NCBI RefSeq assembly: GCF_003096595.1
Contig: NZ_QEKO01000005.1
Coordinates: 1-64,000, forward strand
DNA length: 64,000 bases
Reading direction: 5' to 3'
Origin: Pusillimonas noertemannii
GTDB lineage: Bacteria; Pseudomonadota; Gammaproteobacteria; Burkholderiales; Burkholderiaceae_B
This document shows positions 23,127-31,622 of the stretch, piece by piece. Numbering within the stretch: position 1 is the stretch's first letter; every line of letters begins with the position of its first letter. Position numbers and translations under genes: made by a program. The notes under the pieces are model-generated. The model had not been told where the DNA came from and did no database searches. It saw only the letters and a program-made list of their open reading frames with translations.

Positions 23127-23969
23127 CTAAAGGCCAAGAATTTCCTCGGCGTTGCGATGAAAGATTTTCTCCATGATTTCATCGCTATATCCCAGCTCTT
23201 GCCATTCGCGCAGCAGGCGATCGTACGGCATGCTGGGATAGTCGCTGCCGAACATGATCTTGTCGCGTAGCCTCGACCGCATGTCCACCTTCAACTGGGG
23301 CCAGAAGTACTTGGGCGCCCATCCGGACATTTCCCAGAACACATTCCCTTTGTGCAGGGCGACCGCCGTGGTTTCGTCCACCCAGGGCCAGCCGGGATGC
23401 GCCATGATGATCTTCAATTGGGGAAAATCGGCCGCCAGTTCGTCGATGGCGCTGGGATGGGCATGGCGGATTTTTGCGCCCATGCCGCCGGGCATGCCCG
23501 CGCCCATCCCGGTGGTGCCCACGTCTATCATGACCGCGGCGCCCAGATGGGCTATCTCTTCGAACAGGGGATAGTAGCGCCGGTCATTGACGGAGAAGTG
23601 CTGCATGATGGGGTGAAAATGAAAGCCCATCATGCCGAACTCGCGCACTGCGCGCCGCGCTTCCTGGATGGCCAGTTCGCCTTTGGCGGGTTCCAGGGCA
23701 CCCCAAGCCTGGATGATTCTGTCTGGATGACGCTTCCACATGCCATGGACGAATTTGTTGGAGCAGGGCGGGGTGGCGACCGTGGTTTCAAGGTCTAGCG
23801 CCACCAGCACGGCGTCGACGCCGGCGGTTTCGAAGTCGCTGATGACCGCATCTTCGGTTTTCGCTGTCCAGGACCGGTTCCAGTATTCGGCAAGTGCGTC
23901 GACATACGGGCGCTGGCAGTCAATCCACTCTTGGGTATTGGGATAGCAATGCAGGTCGATGATTCTCAT
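23127..23969 (-). CDS. amidohydrolase-2 family metal-dependent hydrolase or decarboxylase
   Basis: 280-residue TIM-barrel protein of the ACMSD/resorcylate-decarboxylase/oxalomesaconate-hydratase group. Likely metal and active-site residues are Asp5 and His7 (DLHCYP, a DxH variant of the usual HxH), His117 or His119 (GFHFHP), His191 (MAHPGWPW) and Asp243 (FGSDYP). In this family the reaction is hydrolysis, hydration or decarboxylation of an aromatic or ring-cleaved acid; the substrate here is unknown. It is the second gene after the EntE-like ligase (26 bp gap), presumably in one operon. Confidence 0.8.
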   Translation of the reverse strand: MRIIDLHCYPNTQEWIDCQRPYVDALAEYWNRSWTAKTEDAVISDFETAGVDAVLVALDLETTVATPPCSNKFVHGMWKRHPDRIIQAWGALEPAKGELAIQEARRAVREFGMMGFHFHPIMQHFSVNDRRYYPLFEEIAHLGAAVMIDVGTTGMGAGMPGGMGAKIRHAHPSAIDELAADFPQLKIIMAHPGWPWVDETTAVALHKGNVFWEMSGWAPKYFWPQLKVDMRSRLRDKIMFGSDYPSMPYDRLLREWQELGYSDEIMEKIFHRNAEEILGL

Positions 23970-23995
23970 GTCGTTTCCTTTTAGCGGTATGGCTG

Positions 23996-25648
23996 CTAGG
24001 CCTGCGGCGCCTGAGAGTGGGATAGCTTGCGGGCGATGTCTTCCCGAAGTTGCTTCTTTGACACCTTGCCGAAGGTGGAAAGGGGAAAATCGGTCATGAC
24101 CTCGAGCCGTTCGGGCAGCTTGTATTTTGCGATTTCTTTGTCGAGCAGAAAGTCGGTGAGCTCAGTGAAGGAAAGTGTGCCGGTACGCAGGATCACGCAA
24201 GCGCACATTCTTTCGCCCATGTCGGGATCGGGTATGGGTACGCACGCCACGTTGGCGACCCGAGGGTGCGACAGAATGAGGTTTTCGATTTCTTCCGCGC
24301 TGATCTTTTCTCCGCCGCGATTGATGAGGTCTTTTCTTCGTCCTTCGACCATGTAGCGGCCCGAGGCGTTCTGTCGCATGAGGTCGCCCGACTTGTAGAA
24401 CCCATCTGGCGAGAAAGCGCTTTTGTTGTACTCGGGTACGCCGAAGTAGCCGCGCAGCGTATAGGGCCCCCGGCACCATAGTTCGCCGGTTTCGCCAAAA
24501 GGCACGTCTTCGCCGTCTTCGTCCACCAGGCGCACCTCGTCGTCGGGGCTGACCGGCAGGCCGACGGTTTCAAGGCGAACCTCTTCAGGGTCGTCGGGGC
24601 GTACAAAGAACAGCATGCCTTCGCCCATGCCGAAGTTTTCTTGGATGAAGGCCTGGGGCAGCAGGTTGGCCGACAGCATGCGGACCTCGGGTTGCAGTCG
24701 TTGCCCCCCGCTTTGTATGACGCGCAGTGAAGACAGGTTGTACCGCCCGATCTCGGGGTCGTTCAACAGTCTGATCAGTAGAGCGGGAACCACCTTGATG
24801 TGCGTGATGCCATGCTGCTGTATGGCCTGGAATACGTCGTGGGGTCGGGTGCTGGCAGACAGGACCACCTTCGCGCCTTGCATCATGAAGCCCTGGATGC
24901 CGGGGCAGGCCAGCGGCAGATTATGAGCGATGGGCAGAATGACAAGCAATACGTGATGGGCTTGTATGGCGCAGGTCTGGGCGGCGATCTTGGAGTTGTA
25001 GGCGTAATCGTTGTGCGTGCGCGGAATGAGCTTGGGAACGCCCGTGGTGCCGCCGGACAATTGGAAGATGGCCGGGTCGCACGGGTCGATCTCAATGTTG
25101 GCCAGTTCGCTTTCGGCGAGGGTGGGGGGGGTGTCGATCAGATCGCGTAATGAATGGAAGCCCGGTTCCGCGGCACCGAGAATGATCTTGTGCCTGAGCG
25201 ACGGGTAATGCTGCTGCAGCCGGCTCATCATGTGCTGGAAATCAAAGTCGCCTTGTTTGTCTATGCTGACGCAGGCAGCGGCACCGGAAAGCTCGACAAA
25301 CTGGCTGACTTCGTTGTAGCGATGATTGACGAGGGCTGCAATGGGAATGCAGCCGATTTTCTGTAGGGCGAAGTACAGCAGGACGAATTCGGCCCGGTTG
25401 GGCAGCTGCACTACGACGCGGTCGAGAGGCTTCAGCCCCAGCGAGAGCAGGTTCAGGGCCAGGCGTGTCGAGCCCTGGTCGATGTCGGCGTAGGTGTACG
25501 AGCGCTGTGCGTCGACCAGGGCTGTTCGATCGGCGTAACGGGCGAATATGGGCTTGAATTCTTGCGCCAACGACCTGTCTTGCCAGTAGCCTTTTTCTCG
25601 ATAGCGGCGAGCGTACTCCTCGGGGAATGGAACGACTCCTTCTAGCAT
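23996..25648 (-). CDS. aryl-acid adenylating enzyme, EntE/DhbE-like
   Basis: 550-residue ANL-superfamily enzyme that should activate an aromatic carboxylic acid as the acyl-AMP, perhaps then as a thioester. Motifs: P-loop SGGTTGVPK (198-206), PRTHNDY, and RRKDLINRGGEKISAEEIENL; the catalytic Lys is near the C-terminus in FGKVSKKQ. The N-terminus EEYARRYREKGYWQD is strikingly like EntE. Pocket residue Asn243 (EntE Asn235) is conserved. Cys248 and Leu346 stand where 2,3-dihydroxybenzoate enzymes have Ser and Val, the pattern recalled for salicylate-activating homologues. No siderophore genes are near. An operator lies about 16 bases before the start. Confidence 0.82.
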   Translation of the reverse strand: MLEGVVPFPEEYARRYREKGYWQDRSLAQEFKPIFARYADRTALVDAQRSYTYADIDQGSTRLALNLLSLGLKPLDRVVVQLPNRAEFVLLYFALQKIGCIPIAALVNHRYNEVSQFVELSGAAACVSIDKQGDFDFQHMMSRLQQHYPSLRHKIILGAAEPGFHSLRDLIDTPPTLAESELANIEIDPCDPAIFQLSGGTTGVPKLIPRTHNDYAYNSKIAAQTCAIQAHHVLLVILPIAHNLPLACPGIQGFMMQGAKVVLSASTRPHDVFQAIQQHGITHIKVVPALLIRLLNDPEIGRYNLSSLRVIQSGGQRLQPEVRMLSANLLPQAFIQENFGMGEGMLFFVRPDDPEEVRLETVGLPVSPDDEVRLVDEDGEDVPFGETGELWCRGPYTLRGYFGVPEYNKSAFSPDGFYKSGDLMRQNASGRYMVEGRRKDLINRGGEKISAEEIENLILSHPRVANVACVPIPDPDMGERMCACVILRTGTLSFTELTDFLLDKEIAKYKLPERLEVMTDFPLSTFGKVSKKQLREDIARKLSHSQAPQA

Positions 25649-25663
25649 GGCTCCTCCTTTTTA

Positions 25664-25675
25664 TGAACATGTTCA
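25664..25675. promoter_or_regulatory. TetR-type operator before the aryl-acid ligase gene
   Basis: 12-bp palindrome TGAACATGTTCA, 16 bases upstream of the ligase ATG on the minus strand. It has the same core as the sites before tetR and the SDR gene. A half-site-like TATGTTCA follows at 25684-25691. The site would overlap the ligase promoter or transcript start. Confidence 0.75.
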
Positions 25676-25782
25676 GTTTAGGGTATGTTCATTTTTCAGT
25701 CAATGTTCGTATTTTCACCTATGAAAAATGGACCTCCGAGTAAATTTTTTTCTTGAATAATGTTTTTCATGAGTCTAAAGTA

Positions 25783-25792
25783 GAACATGTTC
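25783..25792. promoter_or_regulatory. TetR-type operator before the SDR gene
   Basis: Core GAACATGTTC, within TAGAACATGTTCATA, lies 31 bases upstream of the chosen SDR start. The surrounding divergent region (25649-25823) is AT-rich and holds promoters for both the ligase and the SDR-TRAP units. Confidence 0.72.
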
Positions 25793-25823
25793 ATAATAAA
25801 TAAATGCATGGATGGAGGACGCA

Positions 25824-26588
25824 ATGCAGAACCAGAAACCCGTTGCGCTGGTAACTGGCGGAGGCACCGGAATAGGACGCAGCGCGGTGCTCGCGTTAGC
25901 CGGGGCCGGCTACGACGTTGTCATCAACTACAGCCGCAGCGCCCAGGCAGCCGAGCACGCTTCCGATCAGGCGCTCAAGGCCGGTGCGCAGACTCTCGTC
26001 TTGCAGTGCGACGTCAGCGATGACGATGCGGTTCGAGAGATGCTTCGGCAGGTTGAACAGCGCTTTGGACGACTGGACGTGCTCATCAACAATGCCGGCA
26101 CCACCTCCGACATCAAGCCCCACGATTTCGACGCCGTCACCGCCGAGAATTGGGACCGCGTCATGGCCGTCAACGTGCGTGGCATGTTTCAGGTTACGCG
26201 CGCAGCCATTCCCCTGCTCAAGGCCGCGGGCAATGGCTGCATTGTCAACACGGCCAGCATTGTGGGCCTGCGTCCCGGGCCCCAGCCCTACGCCTACGCA
26301 TGCAGCAAGGCCGCCGTGGTCAGCCTTACTAAAACGCTTGCGTACAACCTTGGACCCTACATACGGGTGAATGCGGTCGCGCCCGGCTGGATGGAGGGCG
26401 AATGGATGGAGCGCATGCTCAAGGACAAGTACGACCCGCTGATGGAAAGGCGCGCCAGGCTCACTCCCTTGAAGCGATGCGTTACGGCGGACGACGTGGC
26501 TGAAACCATGCTGAGCCTGGTGCGATCCAACCGTTTCATGACCGGAGAAGTGGTCGTCGTCGACGGGGGGTTCTCAAGCTCCACTTAA
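25824..26588 (+). CDS. short-chain dehydrogenase/reductase
   Basis: NAD(P)-dependent oxidoreductase of 254 residues. Motifs: TGGGTGIG nucleotide-binding loop near residue 12, NNAG, the catalytic Ser in VNTASIVG and the YACSK catalytic Tyr/Lys pair; the C-terminus is TGEVVVVDGGFS. Substrate is unknown. The start ATG at 25824 was chosen because GGAGG lies 7 bases before it. The ATG four codons earlier (25812) overlaps that ribosome-binding site. It is the first gene of a rightward unit that continues with a TRAP transporter after 151 bp. Confidence 0.88.
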   Translation: MQNQKPVALVTGGGTGIGRSAVLALAGAGYDVVINYSRSAQAAEHASDQALKAGAQTLVLQCDVSDDDAVREMLRQVEQRFGRLDVLINNAGTTSDIKPHDFDAVTAENWDRVMAVNVRGMFQVTRAAIPLLKAAGNGCIVNTASIVGLRPGPQPYAYACSKAAVVSLTKTLAYNLGPYIRVNAVAPGWMEGEWMERMLKDKYDPLMERRARLTPLKRCVTADDVAETMLSLVRSNRFMTGEVVVVDGGFSSST

Positions 26589-26637
26589 GCGTCTTGGGCG
26601 GCCTCTTCGGCTGCCGTGCCCCATTTTCCGCGGCATG

Positions 26638-26656
26638 ACCGGAGACCCCGGTTTTC
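26638..26656 (+). terminator. weak hairpin between SDR gene and dctP
   Basis: ACCGG and CCGGT pair around AGACC, followed by TTTC and then GTTTTTC. The stem is only five pairs, so read-through into the TRAP genes is plausible. The 151-bp gap also has a Shine-Dalgarno-like AAGGAG before dctP. Confidence 0.35.
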
Positions 26657-26739
26657 GGTGTTTTTCGAAAAGTAGTCTTTGAGAAGCTGCACAAAGACGG
26701 CATGAGCCGCTGCAGCCATCCATAACCAAGGAGACAGGC

Positions 26740-27762
26740 ATGAGTTTAAGAAGCACCGTTTTGCAGCTGGCGTTCGCATGGGCCCTGGCATTCGGAGGGA
26801 TGCCATCGGCCGCGGGCCAAACCTATGAGCTCAAGGCATCGAGCTATCTGCCCCCCAGCCATACGATCAACGCCGAGATCAGCCGGTGGGCCAAAGAGCT
26901 CGAAGAACGATCCGGCGGCCGCCTCGTCATCAAATTGTTCACTTCCGGGCAGATGGGGCCGGTTCAACGGCAGTTCGACCTGGCCAGAACGGGGGTTGCC
27001 GATATCTCGTACGTGTTGCACGGAGCCACGCCGGGGCGCTTTCCCCTGACCGAGCTGGCCCAGTATCCAACTCTTATCCCGAATGGGCGGGTGGGCTCTC
27101 AAGCCCTGATGGATATTGCCGACCTGCTTCAAAAAGAATACCGAGGCGTGAAGGTGCTGTATTTCATGGCCACGCCGCCCATCCCGTTCCTGATGGCGCG
27201 CGAGAAGATCACGACGCTCGACCAACTGCAGGGCCTGCGGATCAGGCATCCAGGCACCGTCTACGCCAGCCTGATCTCGGCCCTGGGGGCTTCACCGGTT
27301 GGCGTGGCGCCGGCCGAGGTTTCCGATTCGCTCTCCAAGGGTACGATCGACGGGACCCTGATGTCTTATGAGGGCGCCCAAAGCTTTCAGCTCGGAAACG
27401 ACGTCAAGTATTCGCTTGACGTCAATGCGGGCGTGGTCACATTCGCCCTGGTCATGAATCCCGACAGTTTCAGCAAATTACCGCCAGACCTGCAGGCGCT
27501 CATCGAAGAAACCACCGGCCACGCGGGCGCGAAACGGGTCGGCACGGCTTCCGACGAGGCAGACGAGATTGGGCTCCAGTACATGAAGGACCATGGCCTG
27601 GAACTGACCTCGCTCGAAAAGGGCGACGCGCAGCAGTATCAGAAGGTCACCGCCGACTTGCTCGAGAAAAGAGTGCAAGAGCTCGAGAAAGAGGGCGTGC
27701 CCGCCCGCGAAGTGGTGGCGCGCCTGAAGCAGGCGATTGCCAAGTACGCAAAGGAGCCATGA
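26740..27762 (+). CDS. dctP: TRAP transporter substrate-binding protein
   Basis: Periplasmic receptor of a tripartite ATP-independent transporter, 340 residues with a signal peptide (hydrophobic residues about 6-22, cleavage near SAAGQ). The family pattern includes FTSGQMGPVQRQFDLARTG, the carboxylate-binding arginine region GLRIRHPG and ALGASPVGVAPAEVSDSL. These receptors usually bind organic acids, including aromatic acids. dctQ starts one base after its stop, so the three subunits are in one unit downstream of the SDR gene. Confidence 0.92.
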   Translation: MSLRSTVLQLAFAWALAFGGMPSAAGQTYELKASSYLPPSHTINAEISRWAKELEERSGGRLVIKLFTSGQMGPVQRQFDLARTGVADISYVLHGATPGRFPLTELAQYPTLIPNGRVGSQALMDIADLLQKEYRGVKVLYFMATPPIPFLMAREKITTLDQLQGLRIRHPGTVYASLISALGASPVGVAPAEVSDSLSKGTIDGTLMSYEGAQSFQLGNDVKYSLDVNAGVVTFALVMNPDSFSKLPPDLQALIEETTGHAGAKRVGTASDEADEIGLQYMKDHGLELTSLEKGDAQQYQKVTADLLEKRVQELEKEGVPAREVVARLKQAIAKYAKEP

Positions 27763-27763
27763 G

Positions 27764-28315
27764 ATGAAGGCCCCCGGCAGCCACGGTGGCCCTTGCCAGC
27801 GCGGGCTGCGCTGCTGCTTGCGGGTTCTTACCCTGATAGCGGGCGTTGCCCTGGCCCTGATGATGTTCGTCACGGTGGCCGATGTCGTACTGCGCAATTT
27901 TTTTCATGTCTCCATACTTGGCACTTACGACATTGTCGAGACCATGATGGTGTTCGTGGTGTTCCTGGGCATTGGCGAGGCCTTTCTTGACGATACGCAC
28001 ATCACCGTCGATGTCGTCGACCATTTCGCAACCCCGCGCACGGTGCTGGTGCTCAAGGGCTTGGCAATGGCGGCGGCGGCCGTGTTCCTGATGCTGCTGT
28101 TGCGATACATGCCGATTCCCGCTTTGGAAGCCTATATCTACGGCGATCGCAAGCCCGACCTTCCCATACCTTTGATTGTCTTGTGGATACCCTGCCTGCT
28201 TGGCATGGCGGCGGCTTTGGCGGCCGTTCTCTACAAACTTCTTTCCATGCTGCTTCGAAACCGGCTTCAGGGCGGCGCCGCACCGGCGATTCAACACGAA
28301 GGAGAGCGCTCATGA
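27764..28315 (+). CDS. dctQ: TRAP transporter small membrane subunit
   Basis: 183-residue inner-membrane protein with about four membrane helices. These include VLTLIAGVALALMMFVTVAD near residues 21-40 and the DctQ-type segment TYDIVETMMVFVVFLGIGEA. It links DctP to DctM. I chose the ATG at 27764, which overlaps the region just after the dctP stop (TGAGATG). An earlier in-frame ATG lies inside dctP. Its stop overlaps the dctM start as ATGA, indicating coupled translation. Confidence 0.9.
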   Translation: MKAPGSHGGPCQRGLRCCLRVLTLIAGVALALMMFVTVADVVLRNFFHVSILGTYDIVETMMVFVVFLGIGEAFLDDTHITVDVVDHFATPRTVLVLKGLAMAAAAVFLMLLLRYMPIPALEAYIYGDRKPDLPIPLIVLWIPCLLGMAAALAAVLYKLLSMLLRNRLQGGAAPAIQHEGERS

Positions 28316-29613
28316 GCGTTCAGGCGATAGGCCTTATAGGCATGGCCGCCTTGCTGATACTTATCTTCGCCCGAGTTCCGGTGGCCATATCGATGGGCAT
28401 CGTGGGGATATTCGGCTATGCCGCCATCAGTGGCTTCGACAAGGCTTTCGTCGTGCTGGGTTCCACGCCGTTCGAAATGGGCTCGGCCTACGCGTTGTCC
28501 GTTGTTCCCTTGTTCGTACTCATGGGTGCGCTGGCATCCAGCGCCGGCATATCGGGTCAGCTGTTCAATTCCGTGCACGCGCTGTTCGCGGGAAGGCGGG
28601 GCGGCCAGGCATTTGCGACCTTGGGCGCCGGGGCGGTTTTCGGCGCCGTATGCGGTTCGTCGCTGGCGGTTGCGGCGGCGATGTCCCGCATCGCCTTGCC
28701 CGAGATGCGCAAGGCCGGCTACGACGACAAGCTGACAACCGGCGTGATCGCGGCTGGCGGTACGCTGGGAATCCTGATTCCTCCGTCCATCATTCTCGTC
28801 ATCTACGCCATCATCGCCGAGCAATCCGTGCAAAAGCTGTTTGCGGCGGCGCTCGTACCCTCGGTTCTGCTTACCCTGTTCTACGGCTTCGTGCTGGCAT
28901 GGCTGGTCAAAAGACACGCCGAATACGCGCCTCCCTCGCCTCGCCAGCCGTGGCACACCAAGCTGTGGGCATTGGCAAGCATGTGGGAAATAATCCTGAT
29001 ATTCGGCGTGTCGATCGGCGGCATCTACATCGGCTGGTTCAGCCCCACCGAATCGGCCGCCGTCGGGTCATTCGGCGCGCTGCTTCTGGGGGTTCTGCGG
29101 CGCAAGCTTTCTTGGGCGGACATTCAGAAAAGCTTTGTCGAGACCATCCTGATCTCAAGCATGTTATTCCTGGTCATATTGTGCGCGTTCATCTTTTCGT
29201 ACTTCATTGTGCTGACAGAACTGCCGCACACATTGGTCGAGTGGACCCGCAGCCTGAATGCATCACCTGTCACGATCATGTTCATCTTGATCGTCTTCTA
29301 TCTGATACTTGGCTGTTTTCTGGACGGCATCGGCATGGTGCTCATCACCGTTCCCGTGTTCTTCCCCTTGGTGGTCGAGGCGGGGTTCGATCCCGTCTGG
29401 TTCGGGGTGGTGCTGGTGCTGGTTGTCGAGCTGGGCCTGATCCATCCACCGGTGGGCATGAACATTTTTGTGATACGGGCCCAGGCGCCCGAAATTCCCT
29501 TGTCGGTCATCTATCTGGGCGTCCTGCCGTTTCTGGTGGCGCCCCTGGCATTGCTGGTACTGATGGTCACCATGCCCCAACTGGCTCTGTGGTTTCCCGG
29601 CCTGTTGTATTAA
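28312..29613 (+). CDS. dctM: TRAP transporter large permease
   Basis: 433-residue sodium-coupled permease with about 12 membrane helices. Typical DctM stretches are RVPVAISMGIVGIFGYA, FGAVCGSSLAVAAAMSRIALPEM, GGTLGILIPPSIILVIYA and GLIHPPVGMNIFVI. The ATG at 28312 overlaps the dctQ stop by four bases. A longer in-frame reading runs back into dctQ and lacks family similarity. With dctP and dctQ it makes a complete uptake system; the ligand is unknown but probably the acid acted on by the neighbouring ligase, SDR and amidohydrolase. Confidence 0.93.
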   Translation: MSVQAIGLIGMAALLILIFARVPVAISMGIVGIFGYAAISGFDKAFVVLGSTPFEMGSAYALSVVPLFVLMGALASSAGISGQLFNSVHALFAGRRGGQAFATLGAGAVFGAVCGSSLAVAAAMSRIALPEMRKAGYDDKLTTGVIAAGGTLGILIPPSIILVIYAIIAEQSVQKLFAAALVPSVLLTLFYGFVLAWLVKRHAEYAPPSPRQPWHTKLWALASMWEIILIFGVSIGGIYIGWFSPTESAAVGSFGALLLGVLRRKLSWADIQKSFVETILISSMLFLVILCAFIFSYFIVLTELPHTLVEWTRSLNASPVTIMFILIVFYLILGCFLDGIGMVLITVPVFFPLVVEAGFDPVWFGVVLVLVVELGLIHPPVGMNIFVIRAQAPEIPLSVIYLGVLPFLVAPLALLVLMVTMPQLALWFPGLLY

Positions 29614-29708
29614 GACCGGCTTGCGTCAGGCCTTGGCGTTGCAAGCCGGGTGCCGCCGCCAAAGCCGTTCTGATACAGTGCGAAGACGACAGTCTGGAAT
29701 GCCGGAAC

Positions 29709-29915
29709 ATGGATTACGAACAGCGCTTCATCGACATTGAAATCAAGCTTACCGCCCAGGAAGATCTCACGCAGCAGCTAAGCGATCTGGTCTACGAACA
29801 GCAAAAGCAGATACAAGAGCTGCAGGCCTTGTACAAGGCCCTGGTGCGCCGGATGAACGAGGGCCAGGCAGACGGCCCCGACCCCTACGCCCAGGAAAGG
29901 CCGCCGCATTATTGA
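29709..29915 (+). CDS. slyX: SlyX-family protein
   Basis: 68-residue predominantly coiled-coil protein. It starts MDYEQRFIDIEIKLTAQED and continues with heptad-like LSDLVYEQQKQIQELQ and LYKALVRRM. It ends in a short polar tail containing PPHY, the usual SlyX ending. The role of SlyX is not well defined. It is downstream of dctM by 95 bp and convergent with the small basic reading frame at 29909-30076, with 3' ends overlapping by seven bases. Confidence 0.88.
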   Translation: MDYEQRFIDIEIKLTAQEDLTQQLSDLVYEQQKQIQELQALYKALVRRMNEGQADGPDPYAQERPPHY

Positions 29916-30076
29916 CGGCGCCGGCGCAATGAGACGCCAGTCTTGCGCGGCATGTCGTGCGAAGTCCCATTTTCGGCTTTGGGCCGGTTTCTGCCGCCGC
30001 GGCGTTTGCCGGCGGTATTTGCTTTGATCAGCGCATGCTTCTTCAGCTTGCCACGGCCGGGCGTACCTGGCTTCAA
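29909..30076 (-). CDS. possible 55-residue basic protein coupled to the DUF2784 gene
   Basis: A reading frame starting with TTG overlaps the stop of the DUF2784 gene as TTGA and encodes about 55 residues. Eighteen are Lys or Arg ([20 protein letters not shown], later KRRGGRNRPK, ending SLRRRRQ). The stop-start overlap is a usual sign of translational coupling and argues for a real gene. There is no ATG, no separate ribosome-binding site, and I recognise no family. It may be a nucleic-acid-binding peptide, or chance. Confidence 0.35.
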   Translation of the reverse strand: MKPGTPGRGKLKKHALIKANTAGKRRGGRNRPKAENGTSHDMPRKTGVSLRRRRQ

Positions 30077-30459
30077 CGGATCCGCGCGTCTGCGCGCACT
30101 TTCTTGCGCCGCCCCCACAGGGCCAGGTAAATAGCGGCGTTTCCGGCCGCCAGCAGCACAGCCAGGGCGATCTGCATGCCACGCGTGATGCCCGGCGGAT
30201 AGATCAGCGGCCATAGGTAATGCTGGATGAAGCCGCCGTCGTACGTGCCCTGGCCCGCCAGGGCGCGCAGGTGGTTTTCCAGCGGTGTCAGGGGGCAGAT
30301 CCAGCCCATGGCGATGACCGTTGCACCCCATGCCAGGGCGGGCAGGTGCAGCCAGGCCAGGCGGGGCCGCCATAGCGCCAGCAGGCCGCCGAAGATCACG
30401 AAGGCGACGAACAGGCCATGAAGGATGAGCACGGCATCGGCGGCGAGGGCGTAGTGCAT
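30073..30459 (-). CDS. DUF2784 family membrane protein
   Basis: 128-residue inner-membrane protein with about four membrane segments: residues 5-28 ([20 protein letters not shown]), 37-55, 80-90 and 96-115. The family stretch is [11 protein letters not shown], then [17 protein letters not shown]. Function is unknown for the family. It is divergent from mnmH across a 29-base gap, so the two promoters must overlap heavily or the mnmH message may be nearly leaderless. Confidence 0.8.
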   Translation of the reverse strand: MHYALAADAVLILHGLFVAFVIFGGLLALWRPRLAWLHLPALAWGATVIAMGWICPLTPLENHLRALAGQGTYDGGFIQHYLWPLIYPPGITRGMQIALAVLLAAGNAAIYLALWGRRKKVRADARIR

Positions 30460-30488
30460 GTCGGGTGGGCGTTAAAATTGACGGCATC

Positions 30489-31622
30489 ATGAATCGAACC
30501 GATACCGATGATTATCGCGCGCTGTTCCTGCGCGGTCTGCCCTTGATGGACGTGCGCGCGCCCGTAGAGTTCCATAAGGGCGCGTTTCCGGGCGCCGAGA
30601 ACCTGCCGTTGATGAACGATGCCGAGCGCCACGAGGTGGGCGTCTGCTACAAGCGGCAGGGGCCCGAGGCGGCCGTCGCCCTGGGGCATCGCCTGGTCAG
30701 CGGGCACACCAAGGCGCAGCGCATAGGCGCCTGGGTGGATTTCGCGGCGGCGCACCCCCAGGGTTATCTGTACTGCTTTCGCGGCGGCCACCGGTCGCGC
30801 ATCGCGCAAGAGTGGCTGCAGGCCGAGACCGGCGTGCGTTACCCGAGGGTGCTGGGCGGCTACAAGGCCATGCGCAATTTCCTGATGCAGACCCTGGAGC
30901 ACGCGCTGGCCGACTCCGGCTTCACGGTGCTGGGCGGCATGACGGGCACGGGCAAGACCGAGGTGCTGGCGCAGCTGGATCATGCCCTGGATCTCGAAGG
31001 CCACGCCCATCACCGCGGTTCGAGCTTCGGCAAGCGCGCTTCGCCCCAGCCGGTGCAGATCGACTTCGAGAACCGGCTTTCCATCGACGTGCTGCGCAAG
31101 CGCGCCCAGGGCCATGCGGGTTTCGTGGTGGAAGACGAGAGCCGCCTGATAGGCGGCTGCAGCCTTCCGCTCGCGCTGTATCACGACATGCAGCACCGGC
31201 CCCTGGTCTGGCTCGAAGATACGCTGGAAAACCGCGTGCGGCGCATCGCCCGGGATTACGTGGTGGACCTGTGCGCCGAGTTCGAGGCGCTGCACGGTGA
31301 AGAACAGGGCTTCGAACTGTTCGGCGAGCGCCTGCGCCAAAGCCTGGACAACATCAGGCGCCGCCTGGGCGGCGAGCGCCATGCCCGGCTGGCGGCCATC
31401 ATGGATGAAGCCCTGGCCGCGCAGGCGCGCAGCGGCGAGATCGAACCGCATTACGGGTGGATCGAGGGCCTGCTGAAGGAATACTACGACCCCATGTACA
31501 CCTACCAGCGTGAACAGAAGGCGTCGCGCATTGTGTTCGCCGGCGACCTGCCGGCGGTGCTGGATTACTTTCGCGGCGCTTGCCCGCCCGCCAAGGCTCA
31601 GGCCTCGCGCCTGGCGCTGTAG
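30489..31622 (+). CDS. mnmH: tRNA 2-selenouridine synthase
   Basis: Converts 2-thiouridine at the wobble position of certain tRNAs to 2-selenouridine (via a geranylated intermediate), using selenophosphate. The 377-residue protein (E. coli YbbB 364) has an N-terminal rhodanese domain with the essential cysteine in YCFRGGHRS near residue 99. A P-loop domain follows with GMTGTGKTE near residue 150. Other shared stretches are [15 protein letters not shown] and [16 protein letters not shown] at 30489 was chosen over a GTG eight codons earlier. selD is not in the window. The 3' end overlaps that of panE by 25 bp. Confidence 0.93.
   Translation: MNRTDTDDYRALFLRGLPLMDVRAPVEFHKGAFPGAENLPLMNDAERHEVGVCYKRQGPEAAVALGHRLVSGHTKAQRIGAWVDFAAAHPQGYLYCFRGGHRSRIAQEWLQAETGVRYPRVLGGYKAMRNFLMQTLEHALADSGFTVLGGMTGTGKTEVLAQLDHALDLEGHAHHRGSSFGKRASPQPVQIDFENRLSIDVLRKRAQGHAGFVVEDESRLIGGCSLPLALYHDMQHRPLVWLEDTLENRVRRIARDYVVDLCAEFEALHGEEQGFELFGERLRQSLDNIRRRLGGERHARLAAIMDEALAAQARSGEIEPHYGWIEGLLKEYYDPMYTYQREQKASRIVFAGDLPAVLDYFRGACPPAKAQASRLAL

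Noticed and set aside
23996-25648. Naming the ligase entE and inferring siderophore synthesis
   Set aside because: No isochorismate, carrier-protein, NRPS or iron-transport genes are nearby and the pocket residues differ from EntE.
28176-29708. Open frame through dctM leading into slyX
   Set aside because: Only the last 68 codons (slyX) are real; the earlier part is an out-of-frame reading of dctM.
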